Below, piece after piece: positions 42,675 through 52,767 of a DNA stretch of 56,028 nt. Made by a program: the position numbers and the translations under genes. The notes beneath the pieces were generated by a model that saw only the letters and a list, made by a program, of their open reading frames with translations, searched no databases and was not told the origin of the DNA. This stretch comes from JBJXFE01 sp046153875 (GTDB lineage Bacteria > Planctomycetota > Phycisphaerae > Phycisphaerales > UBA1924). The stretch is from positions 1 through 56,028 of the forward strand of contig JBJXFE010000075.1 in assembly GCA_046153875.1 (NCBI GenBank), given 5' to 3'. The first letter of the stretch is position 1. Every line of letters starts with the position of its first letter.

Positions 42675-43841
42675 ATGGCGTTCGGCGGCTGGGGGAAGCG
42701 CATGTCCAAGGGGTTGAGCCTCCAGGCTTCGCTCCCGGTGGCGATCGACTTCGGCGTCGGTTCGCTCAAGGTGCTCCAGGTCTCGGGTGTGCCGCCGATG
42801 TCCCTCGTTGCCGCCGCGTGCCTGGAAACGCCCGAAGACCTGCTCGGCGACCCGGCCAGGCGGTTCGAGTTCCAGACGATGGCGCTCCCGCGCCTCATGA
42901 AGGCCGGCGGATTCACCTCGCGGCGCGTCGCGTGCGCCATCCCCGCGGGCCAGACCTACTGCAAGCACCTCCAGCTCCAGGCGGGCGACGCCAACGCGAT
43001 CGCCGCCCAGGTCCGCGGCGCCGTCTCGTCGCAGATGGGGTGCGACCCCGCCGCCCTGCTCTACCGGCACATCGACGTCGGCCCGGTCGGGCGGAACACG
43101 ACCGGCGGCAAGACCGAGGTCATCTGCATGGCCGTGGCCCGCGACCTCGTCGAGCGCGTCATGGGCGCGGTGCGTGCGGCCAAGCTCGAACTGGTGGGGA
43201 TGAGCAGCGAGTTCCACGCGGTCGTCCGCGCGATGACGACGCTGGGCGTGACGCCCGACGAGGCCGACGCCCCGAGCCTCTACCTGGACCTGGGCGCCGG
43301 CTCGACGAAGGTCGGGGTCGCGCACGGGGACAAGCTCGTCTTCGCCCGCGCGATCGACCTGGGCGGGCGCCACATGGACCACGCGATCGCGCGCCAGACG
43401 CGCACCGACCTGGGCGAGGCGAGGCAGCTGCGCCTGGCGCTGAGGGAGCTCGGCGGGTCGGCGGCGAACGCCCCGACCACGCCCGCCGGCGGCGCCGCGA
43501 CCGCCGTGGCCGAGTCGGACTGGACCACGCGACAGGCGACGCGGGCCCTGACCGAGCCGATCGAAATCCTCACCGACGAGATCGCCATGTGCCTGCGGTA
43601 CGCCGACTCGCTCTTCCCGGGGAAGCGCCCCGCGCGGGTGACGTTCCTCGGGGGTGAGTCGCGCCACACCGCGTTGTGCACGCAGGTGGCGCGGGCCCTG
43701 AAGATGACCGCCCGGGCGGGCGACCCCATCGCGGGCGTCGCGCGCACGGGCAAGGAGCCGTGCCGAGGCGTGGACTTCTCGATGCCCCAACCCGGATGGG
43801 CCCTGGTGCTCGGGTTGGCGCTGTGCCCGACGGACCTGTGA
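42675..43841 (+). CDS. pilM: Type IV pilus assembly protein PilM
   Basis: A 388-aa actin-like ATPase of the type IV pilus inner-membrane platform. It starts with SLPVAIDFGVGSLKVLQV, followed by an ATPase core with YLDLGAGSTKVGVAHGDKL, the FtsA/PilM pattern. The start at 42675 has a perfect aggagg RBS, so the upstream in-frame extension is not used. It is the first gene of pilM-pilN-pilO-pilP-like-pilB, with 12-bp or shorter gaps for most pairs. Confidence 0.92.
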   Translation: MAFGGWGKRMSKGLSLQASLPVAIDFGVGSLKVLQVSGVPPMSLVAAACLETPEDLLGDPARRFEFQTMALPRLMKAGGFTSRRVACAIPAGQTYCKHLQLQAGDANAIAAQVRGAVSSQMGCDPAALLYRHIDVGPVGRNTTGGKTEVICMAVARDLVERVMGAVRAAKLELVGMSSEFHAVVRAMTTLGVTPDEADAPSLYLDLGAGSTKVGVAHGDKLVFARAIDLGGRHMDHAIARQTRTDLGEARQLRLALRELGGSAANAPTTPAGGAATAVAESDWTTRQATRALTEPIEILTDEIAMCLRYADSLFPGKRPARVTFLGGESRHTALCTQVARALKMTARAGDPIAGVARTGKEPCRGVDFSMPQPGWALVLGLALCPTDL

Positions 43842-43853
43842 CGGAGACGACCG

Positions 43854-44684
43854 ATGAAGAGCCCCTTCCAGCGCAACGCCCCGGCCGCGGCCAGTTTCCT
43901 CCCCGAGGACTACATCGCCCAGAAGGTCGAGCTGCGCGCCAGCGTGCTGTGCCTGTCGCTGTTCGGGCTGGTCATGTTCGGCGTGGTCGCCGCGTTCTTC
44001 GTGACCAACCGCCAGTGGCTCAACGTCCGCGCCGAGCAGGAGGCCATCACCGGCCAGTACACCGACCAGGCCCAGAAGATCGAGCAGCTCAAGACCCTCG
44101 AGGCCCAGAAGGCCGAGATGATCGCCAAGGCGGAGGTCACCACGGCGCTGATCGAGAAAGTGCCGCGCTCCGTCCTCGTTTCCGAGCTGGTCGGACGGAT
44201 GCCCGCGGACGTGACCCTGCTGGAGGTCAAGCTCGAGAGCAAGCGCATCAAGGACGACCCGGTGCCCGGGCTGACGCCGCCGGCGGGCCAGATCGCCCCG
44301 AAGGTCCGCGCGATCCAGACCGGCCCCGCCGCCGTGCAGCCCCCGCCGGGCGCCAAGCCCATGCTCCCGGACGCCGCGCGGGTCAAGCCCCCGCGCTTCG
44401 AGACCAAGCTCGTGATCACCGGCGTGGCCAAGCAGAACCAGGAGGTCACGGACTACTACAAGTCGCTCCTGGAGTGCAAGCTCCTCGACAAGGTGGACCT
44501 GCGCCACATCAAGGAACGCAAGATCGACAAGGTCGAGCTGCGCGAGTTCATCATCGAGGCGATCCTCCGCCCCGACGCGGATGCGCGATCGCTCGAGCCC
44601 GTTCCGGCGAAGGGCGCCGAGGCCCAGGCCCAGGACCCGAATGCACCGAAGGGCACGGCGTCGGCCGAGCCCGGCAAGGAGTGA
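43854..44684 (+). CDS. pilN: Type IV pilus assembly protein PilN-like
   Basis: A 276-aa bitopic membrane protein. One transmembrane helix (about residues 31-51) is followed by a coiled coil (QAQKIEQLKTLEAQKAEMI) and a periplasmic ferredoxin-like domain with SELVGRMPADVTLLEVKLE. It is longer than usual because of Pro-rich loops and a Pro/Ala-rich tail. Position between pilM and pilO supports the name. Confidence 0.88.
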   Translation: MKSPFQRNAPAAASFLPEDYIAQKVELRASVLCLSLFGLVMFGVVAAFFVTNRQWLNVRAEQEAITGQYTDQAQKIEQLKTLEAQKAEMIAKAEVTTALIEKVPRSVLVSELVGRMPADVTLLEVKLESKRIKDDPVPGLTPPAGQIAPKVRAIQTGPAAVQPPPGAKPMLPDAARVKPPRFETKLVITGVAKQNQEVTDYYKSLLECKLLDKVDLRHIKERKIDKVELREFIIEAILRPDADARSLEPVPAKGAEAQAQDPNAPKGTASAEPGKE

Positions 44685-44688
44685 CCCC

Positions 44689-45234
44689 ATGGTCCGGTTC
44701 GGCGTGCGAGAGTTCATCCTGCTGATCGTCCTGTTGGCGCTGCCGATCTCCAGCTACTGGCTGGTGTTCCGCCCGCTCAACGCGCAGGTCACCCAGGCCA
44801 AGCGCGAGATCGAGCACAAGCGCAGCATGCTCGAGAAGCTCAAGCAGGCGACGGCGGCCAACGCCGACCTGGCGCGGGCCAACGAGGAGATCAAGGCGGA
44901 CATCTCCGCCATCGAGGCCCGCCTGCCCTCGAACAAGGAGGTCGACACGGTCATCCGCCAGGTGTCGGACCTGGCCGTCGAGTGCGGGCTCGAGGCCCCG
45001 TCGATGGAGTCGGACAAGCCGGTCGTGGCCGCCATGTACATGGAGCAGCCGCTGAAGATGAGCCTCAAGGGCGACTTCCGCGGGTTCTACGAGTTCCTGG
45101 TGAAGCTCGAGCAACTGCCGCGGCTCACGCGCGTGCCCAATCTCCACCTGTCGCGCGCCACGGAGAAGAACGGGTACATGAAGGCCGCGTTCACCCTGAG
45201 CATCTACTTTCAGCCCGAAGGGGGCCGCCCATGA
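44689..45234 (+). CDS. pilO: Type IV pilus assembly protein PilO-like
   Basis: A 181-aa protein with an N-terminal helix (FILLIVLLALPISSYWLVF), a coiled coil and a PilO periplasmic domain (LKMSLKGDFRGFYEFLVKLEQLPRLTRV). Its stop overlaps the next start by ATGA. PilO pairs with PilN to form the inner-membrane platform. Confidence 0.88.
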   Translation: MVRFGVREFILLIVLLALPISSYWLVFRPLNAQVTQAKREIEHKRSMLEKLKQATAANADLARANEEIKADISAIEARLPSNKEVDTVIRQVSDLAVECGLEAPSMESDKPVVAAMYMEQPLKMSLKGDFRGFYEFLVKLEQLPRLTRVPNLHLSRATEKNGYMKAAFTLSIYFQPEGGRP

Positions 45235-45941
45235 CGAACGCCAAGAAGGCCCAGCCCGACGCCCGCACCGCGCCCCTCACCCGGGCCGTCGACGCCGACA
45301 CGGGCAAGTCGGGGAACCTGCTGGCGGAGCTGCGCGCCGGAGAGGCCGGCGCCCCGGAGGCGGTCCCGCCGCCCCCGCGCCCGCGCCGGCGGGTCAGCAC
45401 GTCCAACGTCATCTTCGGCACCGTGATCGCGGTCAGCGTCGGCGCGCTGTACGCCATGCGCCTCTACGGCATGAGCTCGGGCATCACGTTCGCTACCGTG
45501 CCGATCGACTACGAGCTGGGCGGGATCTCCGAGCGCGTCCGCGCCGAGCAGGCGCGGGTGCTGCGCGACCTGGCCCGGAGCAACGAGCCCATGCACGCGG
45601 CCGCGGAGAAGATCAGCAAGAACCCGTTCACCCTCGACGACGACATCGAGACCGTGGTCGGGCGGGGGCCCCTCGGGCCCAGCCCGGAGGACCTCGCCGC
45701 GCTCGAAGAGAAGGACCGCCAGACCCGGATCAACGAGACCCTCGCGTCGATCAAGCTCCACAGCGTGATGCGCGGGCGCGTCCCGCTCGCCCGCATCAAC
45801 GACGCCATCTTCCGCGAGGGCGACATCGTCGCCGAGCTGTTCACCGTCAAGGCGATCCACGACCGGAGCGTGGAGATCGAGGTCGACGGGAAGATCTACG
45901 CCGTCTCGATGAGCGAGCCGGAGATCAAGCGCAAGCCGTAA
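45231..45941 (+). CDS. PilP/GspC-like inner-membrane protein
   Basis: A 236-aa protein. The Pro/Arg-rich N-terminus is followed by a transmembrane helix (VIFGTVIAVSVGALYAM, about 58-74) and a C-terminal domain (IKLHSVMRGRVPLARINDAIFREGDIV, then VKAIHDRSVEIEVDGKIYAV) of the GspC/PilP-type homology region, which binds the secretin. The ATG overlaps the pilO stop. In this position it may replace PilP, linking the platform to the outer-membrane pore. No secretin gene is in the window. Confidence 0.75.
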   Translation: MTNAKKAQPDARTAPLTRAVDADTGKSGNLLAELRAGEAGAPEAVPPPPRPRRRVSTSNVIFGTVIAVSVGALYAMRLYGMSSGITFATVPIDYELGGISERVRAEQARVLRDLARSNEPMHAAAEKISKNPFTLDDDIETVVGRGPLGPSPEDLAALEEKDRQTRINETLASIKLHSVMRGRVPLARINDAIFREGDIVAELFTVKAIHDRSVEIEVDGKIYAVSMSEPEIKRKP

Positions 45942-45981
45942 CCGACGCCGCGTGCTCAGGGGGAGACGGAGGGGGACGCGG

Positions 45982-47985
45982 GTGGCGAAGTACAACATCG
46001 ACGACATCCTGAGCGAGCTGGGCATCGAGGGCTCGCAGGACCGCAAGCCCAAGAGCCTGCAGGGGCGCCGCCACCGCATCGACGAGGCCGAGGAGTCCTT
46101 CAGCCCGCTCCCGTCGATGCCCGCGAACCAGGGCGCGACCGGCAAGGAGGCCCAGGCCGCGGACCCCGCGGTGTCGCGCCCCCCGCCGGACGCTCCCGCG
46201 GCCACGGTCGGGCCGGCCCTCGCCGAGATCTACAAACCGGAACCGGGCGGCGACGCGTCGGGCGCGGCGCCCGCGGAAGACGCCGAAGCGGGGACCGTGC
46301 TCGTCCAGAAGGGCGCGATCACCGCCCAGCAGCTCACCAACGCGCTGCAGGTCATCAAGCAGTCGCCGGGCCGACGCCTCACCGACATCCTGGTCGAGCA
46401 GGGTGCCGACGAGGTCGGCCTGCAGACCGCGCTCGCCGAGCAGGCGGGCGTGCCCTTCGAGCGGATCGACCTGGACAAGGGGCTCGAAGGCGGGATCGAC
46501 GGGCGGCTGCTCCAGCGGCTCACGCCCGAGTTCTGCCGCGAGCACATGGTCATCCCGCTGCGCATGGACGGCTCGCGGGCCGTCGTCGGGGCCACGCGGG
46601 CCGATGACGTGTTCCTGGTGGACGACATCCGCCAGCGGCTGGGCGTCGCGGGCGTGAAGCTCGTGCTCGTCACGGCCTACGACGTCAAGGCCGCCCTGGA
46701 GGTCGTCGGCGGGCCCAAGGAAGAGCAGGTCGATCTCTCCGAGATTCTCTCCGACGTCGCCGAGACGGACGTCGAGGTCGAGCGTCGCGGGCAGGAGGAG
46801 GTCAACCTCGAGCAGCTCGCCGGCGAGTCCCCGGTCATCCGCTACGTCAACTACATCATCAACACCGCCGTCAAGGAGGGGGCCAGCGACATCCACATCG
46901 AGCCCGGCGACAAGAAGCTCAAGGTCCGCTTCCGCATCGACGGCGAGCTCTTCGAGATGATGAACCCCCCGGCCTCCATGTCGGCGGCCATCACGAGCCG
47001 CCTGAAGATCATGGCGAACCTGGACATCTCCGAGCGGCGGCTCCCGCAGGACGGGCGCATCCGCTGCACGGTCCAGGGGCGCAAGCTCGACCTGCGCATG
47101 TCCACGCTCCCGACGCCGACGGGCGAGAAGACCGTCATGCGAATCCTGGACACCAAGTCCATCAACGTGGACCTGGAGAATCTGGGGTTCGACGACACGA
47201 CGCTCGCCGTGTGGAAGAAGGTTGTTGACGCGCCGCACGGGATCGCCCTGGTCACCGGCCCGACCGGCTCGGGTAAGACGACCACGCTCTACGCCAGCCT
47301 CCGCCAGATCGACAAGAACTCCATGAACGTCTCGACCGTCGAGGACCCGGTCGAATACCACATGGACGGGATCACGCAGACCCAGACGCACGAGAAGATC
47401 GGGATGACGTTCGCCGTCGCCCTGCGGGCCCTGCTCCGCCAGGACCCCGACGTCATCATGCTCGGCGAAATCCGCGACATGGAGACGGCCCACATCGCCG
47501 TCCAGGCCGCCCTCACCGGGCACCTCGTGCTCAGCACGCTGCACACCAACGACGCGCCCGCGTCGATCACGCGCCTGATCAACATCGGGCTGGAGCCGTT
47601 CCTCATCGGCGCCGCCGTCAACGCCGTGCTCGCCCAGCGCCTCGTCCGCCGCCTGTGCGTGGCCTGCAAGGCCCAGGAGACGCCCACGGAGGAGATGAAG
47701 GAGTTCCTGAAGATGCAGGGGCTCGAGTCCGAGTCCATCGCGGCCGCACGCGGGTGCGACAAGTGCCGCCAGACCGGGTTCTCCGGGCGCGTGGGCCTCT
47801 ACGAGCTGCTCACCGTGGACGACTCGCTGCGCGACGTGATCGCGCGCAACCCGAACGTCGCCGAGTTCCGGCGCACGTGCCTCGAGCGCGGCATGGTGCC
47901 GCTGCGGGCCGACGGGATGCGCAAGGTCGCCAAGGGCGCGACGACGGTCGCCGAGATCCTGCGCGTCACCGAAGCGAACGTCTGA
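45982..47985 (+). CDS. pilB: Type IV pilus extension ATPase PilB (GspE family)
   Basis: A 667-aa hexameric ATPase that powers pilus extension or type II secretion. The N-terminal domain includes an MshEN-type segment (VLVQKGAITAQQLTNALQ). The Walker A is GPTGSGKT (426-433), and Walker B and His boxes are in LGEIRDMETA and LSTLHTNDA. A zinc site is formed by CVAC (559-562) and CDKC (592-595). The GTG start at 45982 is chosen for the ggaggggg RBS. It follows the pilM-N-O-P-like genes; PilC and PilQ are not seen here. Confidence 0.95.
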   Translation: MAKYNIDDILSELGIEGSQDRKPKSLQGRRHRIDEAEESFSPLPSMPANQGATGKEAQAADPAVSRPPPDAPAATVGPALAEIYKPEPGGDASGAAPAEDAEAGTVLVQKGAITAQQLTNALQVIKQSPGRRLTDILVEQGADEVGLQTALAEQAGVPFERIDLDKGLEGGIDGRLLQRLTPEFCREHMVIPLRMDGSRAVVGATRADDVFLVDDIRQRLGVAGVKLVLVTAYDVKAALEVVGGPKEEQVDLSEILSDVAETDVEVERRGQEEVNLEQLAGESPVIRYVNYIINTAVKEGASDIHIEPGDKKLKVRFRIDGELFEMMNPPASMSAAITSRLKIMANLDISERRLPQDGRIRCTVQGRKLDLRMSTLPTPTGEKTVMRILDTKSINVDLENLGFDDTTLAVWKKVVDAPHGIALVTGPTGSGKTTTLYASLRQIDKNSMNVSTVEDPVEYHMDGITQTQTHEKIGMTFAVALRALLRQDPDVIMLGEIRDMETAHIAVQAALTGHLVLSTLHTNDAPASITRLINIGLEPFLIGAAVNAVLAQRLVRRLCVACKAQETPTEEMKEFLKMQGLESESIAAARGCDKCRQTGFSGRVGLYELLTVDDSLRDVIARNPNVAEFRRTCLERGMVPLRADGMRKVAKGATTVAEILRVTEANV

Positions 47986-48064
47986 CGCGGCGCGACGCCG
48001 AGCCGTCGGCGCGATCCGCATCCGGTCCGGTGGTATGCTCCATCGCCGACCGGAGACGCCGCGC

Positions 48065-50143
<2,079 letters not shown>

Positions 50144-50162
50144 GCCCCGTCGCGCGCGGCGC

Positions 50163-51329
50163 TCATTCCGTGCCGAGCAGGATCCGCCGCTGCGGCACGC
50201 CCAGCGCCAGCGTCTTGAGTGCCGCTCGCGTGACCCATCGCCCGCCGGGCGGCGTTGGCGTCTTCGGCGTCGCCTCGGAGGCGTGCCACACGTCGAACGT
50301 CGCGTCGCGGTGCGAGAGCGCGCGGGTGAAGCGCTCGACGCGCTCGATCGGGCCGACTCCCAGCGTGCGTTCGATCTCCCGCCGGGTCGGCGCGCGACGC
50401 GGGCGCTCGATCGTCGGCGCCTGCCACATCCCCGCCCACAGCCCGGCGGTGCCCCGCCGTTCCACCAGCACCCGCCCGCGCGAATCCTCGATCAGCACGG
50501 TCGCGCAGTAGATCGGCCTCTTCAGCACCGCCCGCTTCGCCCGCGGGATGCGGTCCTGCACCCCCCGCGCCCGCGCCACGCACACCCGCGTCAGCGGGCA
50601 CTCCCCGCACCGCGGCGACCGCGGCGTGCACACCACCGCCCCCAACTCCATCAGCCCTTCATTGAGCATCGCAGGGCCGACCCCTTCCCGCCTGCCACCT
50701 CTGCTCAATCTGCTCGATCTGCTCAATCCGCCGCTCTGCAGCGCTCCCGCGCTGCTGCTCTGCACGAGCGTCTCGGCCCTTTCCCACGCCCACTTCACGC
50801 CCTCTTCCGGGCCCAGCCTCTTCCCCTCCACCCGCAGCAGCACCCGCGCCACGTTCCCGTCCACGATGGGTTCGGTCCGTCCGTACACGATCGACGCGAT
50901 CGCACCGGCCGTGTACCGTCCGATCCCCGGCAGGGATCGGAGCGCCACAGGATCATCCGGCACCCGCCCGCCAAACCGGCTCACGATCTCGCGCGCCGCG
51001 GCGTGCACGTGGCGGGCCCGCCGGTAGTACCCCATCCCCGACCACGCCGCGAGCACCGCCTGCTCCGGCTCGGCCGCCAGTGCCGCCAGCGTGGGGAACC
51101 GCCCGACAAACCCCGGCCATTTCTCCAGCACGCGCGACACCTGCGTCTGCTGGAGCATCACCTCGCTCACCAGCGACAGGTACGGGTCCCGCGGTGTGAT
51201 CCGCCAGGGCATCGGGCGGGCGTGGCCCGAGAACCACGCGCACACCGCCCGGGCGATCGTCCGGTCCCGATCTGGGCGTCCCTTCGTCCCGCAGTTCACC
51301 CGCCGCGGCGGGTCCCTTCGTCCCTTCAC
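50163..51329 (-). CDS. mutY: A/G-specific adenine glycosylase MutY
   Basis: A 388-aa base-excision repair enzyme that removes adenine opposite 8-oxoguanine. It shows EVMLQQTQV, the helix-hairpin-helix GIGRYTAGAIASIVYG with the catalytic Asp in VDGNVARV, and the 4Fe-4S cysteines C-x6-C-x2-C-x5-C (CTPRSPRCGECPLTRVC). A NUDIX-like C-terminal domain is present. About 28 residues (188-215) between ERAETLV and GPAMLNEG are a repeat-derived insert. The GTG start overlaps the stop of the Nfu-like gene (GTGA), and its first about 20 codons lie in an octamer repeat with a 14-bp palindrome. Confidence 0.93.
   Translation of the reverse strand: MKGRRDPPRRVNCGTKGRPDRDRTIARAVCAWFSGHARPMPWRITPRDPYLSLVSEVMLQQTQVSRVLEKWPGFVGRFPTLAALAAEPEQAVLAAWSGMGYYRRARHVHAAAREIVSRFGGRVPDDPVALRSLPGIGRYTAGAIASIVYGRTEPIVDGNVARVLLRVEGKRLGPEEGVKWAWERAETLVQSSSAGALQSGGLSRSSRLSRGGRREGVGPAMLNEGLMELGAVVCTPRSPRCGECPLTRVCVARARGVQDRIPRAKRAVLKRPIYCATVLIEDSRGRVLVERRGTAGLWAGMWQAPTIERPRRAPTRREIERTLGVGPIERVERFTRALSHRDATFDVWHASEATPKTPTPPGGRWVTRAALKTLALGVPQRRILLGTE
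50685..50765. repeat. Nonamer repeat and hairpin inside mutY
   Basis: 50700-50728 is three copies of a nonamer (tctgctcaa / tctgctcga). After it comes an inverted repeat gcagcg...cgctgc (50738-50755) and another ctctgc. The corresponding residues (SSSAGALQSGGLSRSSRLSRGG) have no counterpart in typical MutY. Confidence 0.75.
51278..51327. repeat. Octamer repeats flanking a palindrome at the mutY 5' end
   Basis: gtcccttcgtccc (51278-51290) and gtcccttcgtcccttc (51312-51327) flank the perfect palindrome cccgccgcggcggg (51299-51312). On the minus strand the unit is gacgaagg, one base from the sucD octamer. Confidence 0.75.
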
Positions 51330-51598
51330 GACCCCTCCACCTCCCGCAGCACCCTCTCCACCGCCCGCTTGATCCCCGCCCAAGCCGCCTCCGCCCGCTT
51401 GTTCACCGTGATCCAGTCGCCATGGATCAGCACGTTGGTCACGCCGTCGATGGCGAAGAGGCGCGAGGCGATCGGGTCGTCCGCGGCGGCGGCCGCGTTG
51501 AAGAACGACCGCGACCCCTCGCCCGCGCTCCGGTCCAGCACGCATTTCAGGGCGTTGGGGTTGGGCGTGTCCTGGAAAGCGCGGACGGCGTAAGGCAT
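51326..51598 (-). CDS. Nfu N-terminal-domain protein (iron-sulfur related), stand-alone
   Basis: A 90-aa protein matching the Nfu/NifU N-terminal domain: TPNPNALKC near the start, then SRLFAIDGVTNVLIHGDWITVNK. It lacks the CxxC NifU C-terminal domain that carries the cluster. Its stop overlaps the mutY start by GTGA. MutY needs a 4Fe-4S cluster, so a role in cluster delivery or folding is plausible (inference). The start at MPYAVRAF is chosen; the frame continues upstream without family similarity. Confidence 0.8.
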   Translation of the reverse strand: MPYAVRAFQDTPNPNALKCVLDRSAGEGSRSFFNAAAAADDPIASRLFAIDGVTNVLIHGDWITVNKRAEAAWAGIKRAVERVLREVEGS

Positions 51599-51703
51599 GG
51601 CCGCACGATCGTACCGGTCGGGCGGCCCCGGCGCTCGCCCGGTCGCCGCCGGCGCCGAACCCGTCGCGGCCGGGAATTTCGCGCATTTCTCCGCCCGCTT
51701 TCG

Positions 51704-51732
51704 TTGGTGCGGCGGGGGCGTGCCGATAGACT
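51704..51732 (+). promoter_or_regulatory. Candidate cdaA promoter
   Basis: TTGGTG (51704-51709), a 17-bp spacer and TAGACT (51727-51732) lie 51 bp before the cdaA start. Confidence 0.5.
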
Positions 51733-51782
51733 CTCCCGGCGCGGGGCGAACCCCGCGAGCCGCCAATCGACGGGGCCGGCGC

Positions 51783-52733
51783 GTGCTGCGTTTTGAGCGC
51801 ATCGAAGGGGTGCTGAACCGGCTGGCGACGTACTCGCCGGTCGAGGTCGTCGTCGAGCTCGCGCTCATCTGGATCGGCGTCTACCTCATCGTCCGCTTCG
51901 TCCGCGGGACCCGCGCCACCGGCGCCCTCAAGGGCCTGCTCGTCATCATCGTCGTCACCACGATCCTCGCCTGGGTCCTGCGCCAGGACGACTCCTTCCA
52001 GCGCATCGGCTGGCTCTACGACCGCTTCCTCACGCTCGCCACCCTCGGGCTGCTGGTCATCTTTCAGCCCGAGCTGCGCCGCGCCCTCGTCCGTCTCGGC
52101 GAGACGCCGTTCTTCCGCCAGTCCGCCGGGGAGCTCGCGGGCGTTGTGGACGCTCTGGTCGAGGCGTGCGGCTACTTCGCGCGAGCCAAGTTCGGCGCCA
52201 TCATCGTCCTGCAGCGCGGCATCCCCGTCCGCGGCATCCCCGGCGTCGAGGGCGGCACCACGCTCAACTCACGGGTCTCCGCCGAGCTCCTGCAGACCAT
52301 CTTCTTCCCCGGGGCCGCGCTCCACGACCTGGCCGTCATCATCACCGGCGCGGTCATCCAATCCGCCAAGGTCCAGCTCCCCCTTGCCGAGCCGGCGGAG
52401 ATGCCCGACCCACGGCTCGGCTCGCGGCACCGCGCGGCGGTCGGCCTCTCCAAGGAGTGCGACGCGATCGTGATCGTCGTCAGCGAGGAGACCGGGCGCA
52501 TCCGCCTGGCCGAGCGCGGCAAGCTCAGCGACCCGCTCACGCCCGAGCAGCTCGGGGCCGAGCTCGTCCGCCGCCTCAAGCAGAGGCCGCTGGACCCGGT
52601 CTCGCGCCACGGCGACGGCGCGACGCCCGTGGAAGAAGGGCGCGTCCACGGGTTCAGCGACGAGACGCCCCCCGAGCCGATCGACCTCGCCCGGGCTCAG
52701 GCCGAGCGCGAGCCGAAGGAATCCGCGGCCTGA
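51783..52733 (+). CDS. cdaA: Diadenylate cyclase CdaA, DLA instead of DGA motif
   Basis: A 316-aa membrane cyclase that makes cyclic di-AMP from two ATP. Three transmembrane helices (about residues 16-70) precede the DisA_N domain. The RHR motif (SRHRAAVG) is intact, but the DGA motif (LHDGAV in relatives) reads LHDLAV: Asp182 is kept and the Gly is Leu183. Whether this alters activity is unclear. The GTG start is preferred. It is followed by cdaR. A C-terminal tail of about 45 residues is disordered. Confidence 0.9.
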   Translation: MLRFERIEGVLNRLATYSPVEVVVELALIWIGVYLIVRFVRGTRATGALKGLLVIIVVTTILAWVLRQDDSFQRIGWLYDRFLTLATLGLLVIFQPELRRALVRLGETPFFRQSAGELAGVVDALVEACGYFARAKFGAIIVLQRGIPVRGIPGVEGGTTLNSRVSAELLQTIFFPGAALHDLAVIITGAVIQSAKVQLPLAEPAEMPDPRLGSRHRAAVGLSKECDAIVIVVSEETGRIRLAERGKLSDPLTPEQLGAELVRRLKQRPLDPVSRHGDGATPVEEGRVHGFSDETPPEPIDLARAQAEREPKESAA

Positions 52734-52736
52734 CCG

Positions 52737-52749
52737 CCCCCCCCCCCCC
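52737..52749. repeat. Run of 13 C between cdaA and cdaR
   Basis: A 13-base homopolymer lies 3 bp after the cdaA stop and 18 bp before the cdaR GTG, next to its RBS (ccggagc). Such tracts are prone to slippage. Confidence 0.85.
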
Positions 52750-52767
52750 GCCCCGCCCGGAGCCCCC

